Source: an uncultured Anaerosolibacter sp. (GTDB lineage Bacteria > Bacillota_A > Clostridia > Peptostreptococcales > Thermotaleaceae). From it: a stretch of 5,694 nucleotides of DNA. Shown piece by piece: positions 1-5,555 of this stretch. Numbering within the stretch: position 1 is the stretch's first letter; every line of letters begins with the position of its first letter. The position numbers and the translations under genes were made by a program. Below the pieces are notes generated by a model. It saw only the letters and a program-made list of their open reading frames with translations, was not told the origin of the DNA and ran no database searches. Location of the stretch: NCBI GenBank assembly GCA_937948705.1, contig CALECF010000180.1:1-5694 (forward strand), in the 5' to 3' direction.

Positions 1-1
1 G

Positions 2-220
2 GGCATGCCTGCCATCTTTCGTGTTTTGGGCGTCTTGTTTATCTTGTTTTTGCTATGGTTAGATCATCGGTTTCTCGGTGGTTTCCTCCTGGGCATGTTC
101 TTCCGAATGCTCATTTTTGGAGGTAGAGGTGGCCGCGGCGGTGGCGGTGGCGGTTTTGGTGGTGGAAGCTCTGGTGGAGGTGGCCGTTCTGGTGGCGGTG
201 GCGCCGGTAGAGGATTTTAA
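2..220 (+). CDS. 3' end of a membrane-anchored glycine-rich protein, probably TPM-domain (YgcG-like) family (5' truncated)
   Basis: The reading frame is open to the left edge, so only the last 72 residues are visible and the gene start lies outside the window. The ATG at position 5 has no visible ribosome binding site and is probably internal. What is seen is one strongly hydrophobic segment (about residues 4-37 of the visible part, broken by a charged LDHR patch) followed by roughly 33 residues that are almost all Gly, with a few Ser, Arg and Phe, ending in RGF. A transmembrane helix followed by a Gly/Ser tail with FGGGSSGGGG is the usual C-terminus of TPM-domain proteins (TPM_phosphatase/YgcG family), whose domain sits outside the membrane. 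The TPM domain is not in view, so the assignment rests on the tail alone. The tail is encoded by GGT/GGC-rich triplets and is much more GC-rich than its surroundings. A hairpin at 255-303 follows. Confidence 0.6.
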   Translation, partial: GMPAIFRVLGVLFILFLLWLDHRFLGGFLLGMFFRMLIFGGRGGRGGGGGGFGGGSSGGGGRSGGGGAGRGF

Positions 221-254
221 ATATACCTTCCAAAGTAAATGTAAAAATTGATAA

Positions 255-303
255 TATATGTAAAAAGCGGCATATCAATGAGGTAAGCTGCTTTTTACAT
301 ATA
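255..303 (+). terminator. Long hairpin after the glycine-rich gene, probable terminator
   Basis: Arms 255-271 and 287-303 pair over 17 bp with one G-U wobble and enclose a 15-nt loop. The run of five T lies inside the descending arm (CTTTTTAC) and not after the stem, so it is not a canonical intrinsic terminator. The matching A run in the ascending arm would let it work on either strand. It lies 35 bp after the upstream stop codon and well before the next promoter. Confidence 0.55.
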
Positions 304-373
304 ACAAATCTTATATAGCAAATTATATTTTTACATAAAGATTTCAAAAATGCATAGGAATTATTAGAATTTT

Positions 374-396
374 ATGATATTATAGCATAATATCAT
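374..396. promoter_or_regulatory. 23-bp palindrome upstream of the transporter gene, possible operator
   Basis: Arms 374-383 (ATGATATTAT) and 387-396 (ATAATATCAT) are perfect 10-bp inverted repeats around the 3-nt centre AGC. The palindrome covers the place where the -35 element of the TATAAT box at 408-413 would lie, which suits a repressor or activator site. It could instead be a chance AT-rich palindrome. No regulator gene is visible to link to it. Confidence 0.4.
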
Positions 397-407
397 CGCA
401 TTCATCT

Positions 408-413
408 TATAAT
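408..413 (+). promoter_or_regulatory. Candidate -10 box of the transporter gene
   Basis: A perfect TATAAT lies 26 bp before the start codon. It would place the transcript start near 420, just ahead of the ribosome binding site. No good -35 hexamer is seen 16-18 bp upstream; that interval falls in the palindrome 374-396, so activator help is possible. Confidence 0.45.
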
Positions 414-423
414 TAAAAATCTA

Positions 424-432
424 AAAGGAGGT
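424..432 (+). promoter_or_regulatory. Strong ribosome binding site of the transporter gene
   Basis: AAAGGAGGT is an almost full match to the anti-Shine-Dalgarno sequence and lies about 8 nt before the ATG at 440, which fixes that start. Confidence 0.85.
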
Positions 433-439
433 CGATTGG

Positions 440-1792
440 ATGGATTCTAATCAAGGAAACGGACAGAGAGAGCAATGGGGTTCCAAGATAGGTTTTATCC
501 TAGCAGCAGCAGGGTCTGCGGTAGGATTAGGTAACCTGTGGAAATTCCCGTACATGGCAGGAAAAAACGGAGGGGGAGCCTTTGTTTTAGTATATTTTGT
601 CATTTTGTTCTTAGTTGGATTTACTTTAATGATGGCAGAATTGGTATTGGGTAGACATACTCAATTAAATGCTATTGGTGCCTATCGAAAAATCAGCAAA
701 AAATTTACCTGGGTAGGTGTACTGGGCGTATTAGCAGGCTTTTTAATTTTATCCTTCTATAGTGTAGTTGGCGGTTGGGTTATTAACTATGTGGTAAAAT
801 CAGCCACGGGGGCTCTTCATACAACAGATACTGCTGCCCTGGGAGAGATGTTTGGCCAATTAGTAGGGGGAACAGTAGAACCGATACTGTATCATGGAAT
901 CTTTATGGTCTTAACATTAGCGATTGTATTTGGTGGAATTAGTGGAGGAATTGAAAAAGCAAGTAAGATCATGATGCCTGCCTTGTTTGTTATGATGATT
1001 ATCCTTGCTATCAGATCATTAACCTTTGAAGGAGCATTTGAAGGGGTTCGATTCCTTTTATATCCTGACTTCTCTGCAATAAACGGTTCAGTAATTCTTG
1101 ACGCATTAGGACAAGTATTCTTCTCCCTAAGCTTAGGAATGGGCTGTATGATAACCTACGGAAGTTACCTTAACAAAGACGAAAACATTCCTCAAAGTGC
1201 AATTATCATTCCTTTAGTGGATACAGGGGTTGCATTGTTAGCCGGTTTGGCTATACTACCAGCCGTATTTGCTTTCGGATTTGAACCTGGACAAGGGCCT
1301 GGACTCATGTTCGTAACCCTTCCAGCGGTTTTTGCGCAAATGCCTTTAGGAAGACTCTTTGAAATTATTTTCTTTGTGTTAGTATTATTTGCAGCCCTCA
1401 CTTCAGCTATTTCTCTATTAGAAGTGTGTGTTGCTTATGTGGTGGATGAATGGAAATGGAGTCGTAAGATTACAACGATTACCCTAGGAGGTATTATCTT
1501 CTTAATGGGTATTCCAGCCTCCTTATCCAACGGTCCTTGGGCACATATTCAAATTTTAGGAGAACGAGGTTTCTTTGATACCTATGACTTCATCGCCAGT
1601 AATATTTTCCTTCCACTAGGTGGACTAATGCTGTGTCTTGTAGTAGGTTGGTTCTGGGGAATTGATAAAGCCCTTGATGAAGCTACGAATAAAGGAAAGA
1701 TCTCTTTTGCACTGGCACCTTATTGGAGCTTCCTAATTAAATATGTGGCACCGATTGCTATTTTAATTGTATTTATTCGATCCGTAATGTAA
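440..1792 (+). CDS. Sodium-dependent amino-acid transporter, neurotransmitter:sodium symporter (NSS/SNF) family
   Basis: This 450-residue inner-membrane protein should import an amino acid with Na+. About 11 hydrophobic helices are visible, matching the 11-helix bacterial members (MhsT and Tyt1 type); LeuT and animal members have 12. Aligned by eye to LeuT: TM1 carries GSAVGLGNLWKFPY (residues 25-38) with the sodium/substrate Asn32 and intracellular-gate Arg10 and Trp13; TM3 has the substrate-site Tyr107; TM6 has FFSLSLGMG (227-235) with the unwound glycines; TM8 has the sodium-site Thr321-Ser322; TM10 has Asp383. TM5 shows the Gly-X9-Pro motif (Gly170 to Pro180) linked in MhsT to cytoplasmic unwinding. 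The outer-gate Arg of LeuT is Lys35 here. Asp261 in TM7 could replace chloride, as acidic residues do in chloride-independent bacterial members; this is inference. Hydrophobic or aromatic L-amino acids are the likeliest substrates, but specificity cannot be read directly. The gene appears monocistronic. Confidence 0.95.
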   Translation: MDSNQGNGQREQWGSKIGFILAAAGSAVGLGNLWKFPYMAGKNGGGAFVLVYFVILFLVGFTLMMAELVLGRHTQLNAIGAYRKISKKFTWVGVLGVLAGFLILSFYSVVGGWVINYVVKSATGALHTTDTAALGEMFGQLVGGTVEPILYHGIFMVLTLAIVFGGISGGIEKASKIMMPALFVMMIILAIRSLTFEGAFEGVRFLLYPDFSAINGSVILDALGQVFFSLSLGMGCMITYGSYLNKDENIPQSAIIIPLVDTGVALLAGLAILPAVFAFGFEPGQGPGLMFVTLPAVFAQMPLGRLFEIIFFVLVLFAALTSAISLLEVCVAYVVDEWKWSRKITTITLGGIIFLMGIPASLSNGPWAHIQILGERGFFDTYDFIASNIFLPLGGLMLCLVVGWFWGIDKALDEATNKGKISFALAPYWSFLIKYVAPIAILIVFIRSVM

Positions 1793-1797
1793 TTAAT

Positions 1798-1839
1798 GAA
1801 GAACCGTCTGGAATCATCTAGACGGTTCTTCTACTTTTT
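1798..1839 (+). terminator. Intrinsic terminator after the transporter gene
   Basis: A perfect 12-bp stem (1798-1809 with 1820-1831; arm GAAGAACCGTCT) closes a 10-nt loop, which can shorten by a G-U and a G-C pair. It begins 5 bp after the stop codon. Five T follow at 1835-1839, with a further T-rich run at 1844-1851. Confidence 0.88.
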
Positions 1840-1862
1840 GTAGTTTTTTTTGTTTCGCCCTG

Positions 1863-1871
1863 TGGTATAAT
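1863..1871 (+). promoter_or_regulatory. Extended -10 promoter of the FAD-dependent dehydrogenase gene
   Basis: TGG-TATAAT at 1863-1871 is a perfect -10 hexamer with the TGn extension. No clear -35 hexamer is seen at 16-18 bp, as is common when TGn is present. Transcription would start near 1878, after the ATG at 1872, which rules that ATG out as the main start. Confidence 0.65.
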
Positions 1872-1888
1872 ATGGTGGATGAAATCAA

Positions 1889-1897
1889 GAAAGGAAG
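1889..1897 (+). promoter_or_regulatory. Ribosome binding site that decides the start at 1905
   Basis: GAAAGGAAG lies 7 nt before the ATG at 1905. The in-frame ATG at 1872 has no such site in front of it. Confidence 0.7.
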
Positions 1898-1904
1898 AAT
1901 ACAA

Positions 1905-3494
1905 ATGATTCGGGTCAATGAAATCAAATTATCTATTGAAGAAAGATTAGAGAGCATAAAAGAAAAAATCATAAAAAAACTTAGAATACAGCCGGAAGAT
2001 ATTTTGTCTTATAAGATCTATAGAGAATCTATCGATGCAAGAAAAGGAGATGCAATTTTTTTCGTATATACAGTGGATGTTTCTTTAAAAAATGAAGCAC
2101 AAATCTTAAAGAAACATAAGGGTCTTACACAAACACCACCTCTAGGCTATAAAGAAGTAGCCAGTGGACAAATTCCCATGGCATATCGCCCTATTGTGAT
2201 CGGCACAGGTCCAGCAGGTATGTTTGCGGGATTATTGTTGGCCCAGCGAGGTTATAAGCCAATACTGCTGGAACGAGGACAGGATGTAGATACCAGAAGC
2301 AAAGATGTAGAGGATTTCTGGTTAAGAAGAAGGTTTCAACCAGAGTCTAATGTACAGTTTGGAGAAGGCGGTGCAGGAACCTTCTCCGATGGAAAACTGA
2401 CTACAAGAATCAAGGATATACGGGTAAGAAAGATATTGGAGGAATTTGTAGAAGCAGGATCCCCAGAAGAAATCCTATATTCCTATAAACCCCACATCGG
2501 AACCGATATTCTAAAGGACGTAGTCAAAAATATTAGGATAGCGATCGAAAAGCTGGGTGGAAATGTTTACTTTGGTAGCAAGGTAACAGACCTCCTGCTT
2601 GAAGATGGAAAAATGAAAGCCGTTGAAATCAATCAACAAGAATGGATAAAAACAGAAAATGTGATATTGGCTATTGGCCATAGTGCAAGGGATACCTATG
2701 AAATGATCTATCAAAAGGGTGTACAGCTTCGACAAAAACCCTTTTCTATTGGTGTTCGTATTGAGCACCCCCAAGAATTAGTGGATCAATCTCAATATAA
2801 AAAGTTTTCACGTCATCCTCGATTAGGCGCTGCAGATTATCGATTAACCTACCAGAGTACAAAGAAGAGAGCTGTGTACACCTTCTGTATGTGCCCAGGG
2901 GGAATGGTCGTTGCGGCAAACTCTGAAGAAGATATGGTGGCGACCAATGGGATGAGCGAATATGCTAGAGATCGTGAGAATGCCAATAGTGCCCTTTTGG
3001 TTCAGGTGAATACACAGGATTTTGGTGGCAGTCATCCACTTCAAGGGATGGAATTCCAAAGAAAATGGGAAAGAGAAGCCTTTAGAGTGGGAGGAAGCAA
3101 CTACCATGCGCCGGTACAGAAGGTAGGAGATTTTCTCAAGGGTATGCCGAGTACGGAGATTGGAGAGGTAAAACCTTCTTATTTGCCAGGGGTGACACCT
3201 ACAGATCTTAATCGGTGCCTCCCAGACTTTGTGATAGATGCAATGAAGGAAGCAATACCGGAAATGGATAAAAAGCTAAAAGGATTTGCCTTGTCAGATG
3301 CCTTGATGACAGGAGTAGAAACAAGAAGCTCAGCCCCAGTACGGATCGAGCGTTTTGAAGAAACCATGGAAAGCTTAAATGTGGAAGGCCTCTATCCCGT
3401 GGGAGAAGGCGGGGGTTACGCAGGAGGCATTGTTTCAGCAGCCGTAGACGGAATCAAGGCAGCAGAGAAAATTATTCAAAAATATAAACCATAG
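1905..3494 (+). CDS. FAD-dependent dehydrogenase of the COG2509 (NAD(P)/FAD-dependent oxidoreductase) type, function unknown
   Basis: A predicted cytoplasmic flavoprotein of 529 residues, a usual length for this family. The first ~90 residues form a lysine- and glutamate-rich alpha/beta region seen in the family. The FAD-binding Rossmann fold follows: VIGTGPAG (98-105) with the acidic strand end LLERG (residues 122-126). Next come the family signature FGEGGAGTFSDGKL (152-165), the second nucleotide-binding stretch VILAIGHSARD (253-263), the FCMCPGG motif with Cys328 and Cys330, and the C-terminal FAD-contacting GEGGGYAGGI (500-509). All FAD motifs are intact, so it should be active. Its substrate and electron partner are unknown; no member of the family that I can name has an established reaction, and the CxC pair suggests but does not prove redox work. 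The start at 1905 is preferred to the in-frame ATG at 1872, which overlaps the promoter. Strong terminators flank the gene, so it is probably monocistronic. Confidence 0.92.
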   Translation: MIRVNEIKLSIEERLESIKEKIIKKLRIQPEDILSYKIYRESIDARKGDAIFFVYTVDVSLKNEAQILKKHKGLTQTPPLGYKEVASGQIPMAYRPIVIGTGPAGMFAGLLLAQRGYKPILLERGQDVDTRSKDVEDFWLRRRFQPESNVQFGEGGAGTFSDGKLTTRIKDIRVRKILEEFVEAGSPEEILYSYKPHIGTDILKDVVKNIRIAIEKLGGNVYFGSKVTDLLLEDGKMKAVEINQQEWIKTENVILAIGHSARDTYEMIYQKGVQLRQKPFSIGVRIEHPQELVDQSQYKKFSRHPRLGAADYRLTYQSTKKRAVYTFCMCPGGMVVAANSEEDMVATNGMSEYARDRENANSALLVQVNTQDFGGSHPLQGMEFQRKWEREAFRVGGSNYHAPVQKVGDFLKGMPSTEIGEVKPSYLPGVTPTDLNRCLPDFVIDAMKEAIPEMDKKLKGFALSDALMTGVETRSSAPVRIERFEETMESLNVEGLYPVGEGGGYAGGIVSAAVDGIKAAEKIIQKYKP

Positions 3495-3502
3495 ATGAAG
3501 CG

Positions 3503-3535
3503 CAATGTGAGTTTTAAAATTCACATTGTTTTTTT
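3503..3535 (+). terminator. Intrinsic terminator after the FAD-dependent dehydrogenase gene
   Basis: Arms 3503-3513 and 3518-3528 pair over 11 bp with one G-U and a TTAA loop. Seven T follow directly at 3529-3535. The hairpin starts 9 bp after the stop codon. Confidence 0.9.
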
Positions 3536-3563
3536 ATGTAATTCCACATTTATAGATTGATGC

Positions 3564-3604
3564 GTCGTAAGGAGGGTCGCATGGTATGCGACCCGCTTTA
3601 TGGC
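3564..3604. repeat. Hairpin A of the mosaic element
   Basis: The core is a perfect 9-bp stem, GGGTCGCAT (3574-3582) with ATGCGACCC (3586-3594), around a 3-nt loop. After one A-G mismatch the pairing continues outward to 3564/3604 with several G-U wobbles. Confidence 0.75.
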
Positions 3605-3683
3605 TTGTCATCCTAAACGCAGTGAAGGACCTTGAGCTAAAGCTACTAGAACCATTCGCTACGCACATAGGGTGACGATAGCG

Positions 3684-3756
3684 GTAGGGGCAGACCTGTG
3701 TGTCTGCCCGAAGAGACGGAAAAAGCAACGGGTGGACACATAGGTCCACACCCTAC
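3684..3756. repeat. Paired hairpins B and C, inverted copies of each other
   Basis: Bounded by GTAGGG (3684-3689) and CCCTAC (3751-3756). Hairpin B pairs GGGCAGAC (3688-3695) with GTCTGCCC (3702-3709). Hairpin C pairs 3730-3737 with 3744-3752, with A3750 bulged. The minus strand of B matches the plus strand of C, with two compensated base-pair changes in the stems (C-G to T-A and A-T to G-C) and similar 6-nt loops (ACACAG and ACATAG). Confidence 0.75.
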
Positions 3757-3788
3757 GAATGTGTCGCATTCTTTATAAACTATGGAAT

Positions 3789-4004
3789 AAGCTTGTACTA
3801 TCACGCATCACTATGATAGGCAAAAACATTAAAAAGATAACATAAGTAAAGTATGCAGTGCAATATTTTATCATCAATAAACAAATTCTTATCAAGGTTA
3901 ATAAAAAATAATGGTGAATATATATCTATAGTTATGTAATGATAGGCTGAAAACAGCAACGAGCATATGCATTGATCAATAGATACTATAAGGGTTATAA
4001 AGTT
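3789..4004. other. AT-rich non-coding region before the alcohol dehydrogenase gene
   Basis: No coding frame with a credible start is seen here. It holds a 6-bp inverted repeat CTATCA/TGATAG (3798-3803 and 3814-3819), a GCTG-AAAA-CAGC mini-hairpin (3946-3957), and two adjacent perfect palindromes GCATATGC (3963-3970) and ATTGATCAAT (3971-3980). No convincing -35/-10 pair was found. TATAAG at 3987-3992 is a weak -10 candidate with no good -35. TTGATC (3972-3977) with TATAAA (3996-4001) would start the transcript inside the ribosome binding site. Confidence 0.5.
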
Positions 4005-4010
4005 GGGAGG
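4005..4010 (+). promoter_or_regulatory. Ribosome binding site that decides the start at 4017
   Basis: GGGAGG lies 6 nt before the ATG at 4017. It is preferred over the in-frame TTG at 3972, which has no Shine-Dalgarno sequence and would add 15 residues not found in the family. Confidence 0.8.
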
Positions 4011-4016
4011 ATATGT

Positions 4017-5174
4017 ATGAAAAAATTTACAGTGAGACCGGAGATTTATTTTGGAGAAAATTCCATAGATTATTTGCGTCATGTCAATGGGAAAAGGGCT
4101 TTCATTGTTACCGATCCGTTCATGGTAAAGCTGGGGCTGGTAGATAAGGTTACGCAGCTATTAGATGAAAGCAACGTTGCCTACGAAATCTTTTCGGAGG
4201 TTGAACCAGACCCATCCTTACAGACCGTAAAAAAAGGACTAATACGTATTTTAGAAATGAAGCCAGATTTATTAATCGCTATTGGAGGCGGTTCATCTAT
4301 CGATGCAGGAAAGGCCATTATGATGCTATGCATCCATACGAAGGAAAGATTTATTGACATTGAAAACATTAAAAAGCCATGGTTTGTAGCCATACCTACT
4401 ACTAGTGGAACCGGCTCAGAGGTTACCTCATACGCTGTAATCACAGATCGAGAAAACAATCTTAAAATTCCATTAAGCGAAGACTTAATGATGCCAGATG
4501 TAGCCTTGCTAGATTGTGCTTTGACAAAAACCGTGCCGCCCCATGTAACTGCAGATACGGGAATGGATGTTCTGACCCATGCAATAGAAGCCTATGTATC
4601 ATCGTTGGCCAACGATTTTACAGACATCTATGCGGTGGAAGCCATCCAACAGGTTTTTCATTATCTACTGAGAGCCTATAGAGATGGAAGTGATATGGAA
4701 GCAAGACAGAAAATGCATAGTGCCTCTTGTATGGCCGGGATTGCTTTTACCAATGCATCCTTGGGAATTAATCACAGCCTTGCCCATACAATGGGGGCCA
4801 AATTTCACTTGTCTCATGGTAGAAGCAATGCCATGTTTCTACCCCATGTCATTCGCTTTAATGCAGGATTAGGTTCTAATGATCTAAAAAATCAAACTGC
4901 ACAAAAATATGCATCACTGGCGAAAGGTTTGGCACTACCGGCTTCAACTATTGAGGAAGGAGTCATCAGTCTCATAGAAGGGATTAAGGTTCTAAATAGG
5001 GAAATGAACATTCCTCTAACCATTGATGAAGCCAATATTTCTAGAGAAGCCTTTGAAAGCAGTCTGTTAGAAATGGCAAACAATGCTTCCATGGATCTAT
5101 GTACAAGCAATAATCCCAGAAAGGCTTCTAAGGGAGATTTAGTTAAGATCCTTCAAGAAGTAGACGGAAAGTAA
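4017..5174 (+). CDS. pduQ: Iron-containing alcohol dehydrogenase, PduQ/EutG-like (1-propanol/ethanol dehydrogenase of microcompartment loci)
   Basis: A 385-residue group III alcohol dehydrogenase that should reduce an aldehyde to an alcohol and regenerate NAD+. It shows the N-terminal nucleotide-binding domain with Asp33 (matching FucO Asp39, linked to NAD over NADP preference), GGGSSIDAGKA (90-100) and PTTSGTGSEVT (127-137). The all-helical metal domain follows with TGMDVLTHAIEAY (181-193). Metal ligands by alignment to FucO are Asp184, His188, His253 and His267, with His257 as the conserved nearby active-site His; all are present. Closest by eye is Salmonella PduQ: EVEPDPSLQTV, TADTGMDVLTHA, FHLSHG, VIRFNAG and a C-terminal NPR...EL-type ending all have counterparts. 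A PduQ/EutG role is supported by the shell-protein gene starting 432 bp downstream, though a terminator separates them. No obvious shell-targeting helix is added at either end. The symbol is a family assignment; eutG would be the name in an ethanolamine locus. Confidence 0.88.
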   Translation: MKKFTVRPEIYFGENSIDYLRHVNGKRAFIVTDPFMVKLGLVDKVTQLLDESNVAYEIFSEVEPDPSLQTVKKGLIRILEMKPDLLIAIGGGSSIDAGKAIMMLCIHTKERFIDIENIKKPWFVAIPTTSGTGSEVTSYAVITDRENNLKIPLSEDLMMPDVALLDCALTKTVPPHVTADTGMDVLTHAIEAYVSSLANDFTDIYAVEAIQQVFHYLLRAYRDGSDMEARQKMHSASCMAGIAFTNASLGINHSLAHTMGAKFHLSHGRSNAMFLPHVIRFNAGLGSNDLKNQTAQKYASLAKGLALPASTIEEGVISLIEGIKVLNREMNIPLTIDEANISREAFESSLLEMANNASMDLCTSNNPRKASKGDLVKILQEVDGK

Positions 5175-5192
5175 ACAAAAAATTATCATTAG

Positions 5193-5226
5193 AAAATCCA
5201 GATGTGAAAAGCGCTGGATTTTTTTT
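5193..5226 (+). terminator. Intrinsic terminator after the alcohol dehydrogenase gene
   Basis: AAAATCCAG (5193-5201) pairs with CTGGATTTT (5214-5222) over 9 bp with a 12-nt loop. Eight T run from 5219 to 5226. It starts 18 bp after the stop codon, so most transcripts should end before the shell gene. Confidence 0.85.
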
Positions 5227-5372
5227 ATTTGGTTAAAGTGAGGAGAATTCACATTAAACAAATGTCTAAATAGTTAGAATATAACAAAAATTATCATCAC
5301 AGATCAAGAAAGTATCATTGCCAGAGAATTTTGAAAAAAATGATATTCTTCATCACAAAATCTTGCATCATA

Positions 5373-5402
5373 TTCCCATAAATAATGTCTCATATTTATA
5401 AT
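5373..5402 (+). promoter_or_regulatory. Candidate promoter of the microcompartment shell gene
   Basis: A perfect TATAAT (5397-5402) has TTCCCA (5373-5378, four of six matches to TTGACA) 18 bp upstream. The transcript would start near 5409 and carry a leader of about 200 nt. An inverted repeat, ATAAATA (5378-5384) with TATTTAT (5393-5399), lies in the spacer and could be a regulator site. Confidence 0.45.
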
Positions 5403-5405
5403 AGC

Positions 5406-5525
5406 TCAGCAAGATAGTGTCAACGTAAAAACGGTGATGAATGATATATTTAAACTAACAGATAGTTGAATCAGCAAGAAGTATATATTGCAGTTTTTTT
5501 ACAGCAGATGGAAAACGCTTGCTGA
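5406..5525 (+). promoter_or_regulatory. Leader region with three copies of TCAGCAAG (two direct, one inverted)
   Basis: TCAGCAAGA occurs at 5406-5414 and again 65 bp later at 5471-5479. The exact inverse CTTGCTGA lies at 5518-5525. As RNA, either upstream copy could pair over 8 bp with the downstream one, so the pairings exclude each other. The inner stretch 5489-5506 can form a 5-bp, one-mismatch hairpin with a T6 loop. As DNA, the copies could be operator sites, the first lying at the predicted transcription start. No known riboswitch class or paired EutV-type ANTAR hairpins could be recognised. Confidence 0.35.
5510..5523 (+). promoter_or_regulatory. cre-like sequence (possible CcpA site)
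   Basis: GGAAAACGCTTGCT matches seven of the nine fixed positions of TGNAANCGNWNNCA; the two outer bases differ. Placed about 100 bp after the candidate promoter, it could act as a transcription roadblock for catabolite repression. Such sites turn up by chance. Confidence 0.3.
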
Positions 5526-5555
5526 AAATAATTTTAACTCACCTATTAGGGTTAT

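Larger units (their letters stand above)
3541..3788. repeat. Mosaic palindromic element with imperfect terminal inverted repeats (MITE/REP-like)
   Basis: About 248 bp of non-coding DNA, clearly more GC-rich than its surroundings. The ends form an imperfect inverted repeat: 3541-3546 pairs with 3783-3788 (ATTCCA/TGGAAT), 3549-3554 with 3774-3779 (TTTATA/TATAAA), and 3560-3564 with 3765-3769 (ATGCG/CGCAT). Inside lie a hairpin at 3574-3594, a degenerate inverted unit beginning GTCATCCTAAACGCAGTGAA at 3607 and ending GGGTGAC near 3676, a hairpin at 3688-3709, a second at 3730-3753, and a small one at 3757-3771. From memory, the GTCATCCTGAACGAAGTGAAGGA and GTAGGGGCAGAC...GTCTGCCC types are common dispersed non-coding repeats in clostridial genomes. 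No transposase or clear target-site duplication is seen. The open frame on the minus strand is a by-product of the repeat. Confidence 0.65.

Noticed and set aside
118..213. Glycine triplet tract as a separate DNA repeat or phase-variable element
   Set aside because: It is explained by the coding of a Gly-rich tail; codons are mixed GGT/GGC/GGA and not a uniform simple repeat.
1192..1401. Minus-strand open frame within the transporter gene
   Set aside because: It is antisense to a well-supported membrane protein gene and has no ribosome binding site or recognisable product.
3534..3749. Minus-strand open frame of 71 codons in the repeat region
   Set aside because: It lies entirely within the palindromic mosaic; its translation (SFTAFRMTSH) is a typical by-product of the GTCATCCT...GTGAAGG repeat family, which often yields false small genes.
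3606..3756. CRISPR array or structured riboswitch in the palindrome-rich region
   Set aside because: The palindromes are neither identical nor regularly spaced, there are no spacers, and the region follows a terminator and sits far from the next start codon with no matching conserved core.
3972..4016. Upstream TTG start for the alcohol dehydrogenase
   Set aside because: There is no ribosome binding site, the added residues do not fit the family, and the ATG at 4017 has GGGAGG at correct spacing.
5453..5500. Possible EutV-type ANTAR antiterminator (small hairpin 5453-5467 with ACAGA loop, then T-run 5494-5500)
   Set aside because: The loop has five bases, no second matching hairpin is seen, and no stem directly precedes the T-run to act as the terminator.
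5509..5523. Possible sigma-54 promoter TGG...TTGCT
   Set aside because: Only 9 bases separate GG and GC where 10 are required, and sigma-54 promoters tolerate little spacing change.
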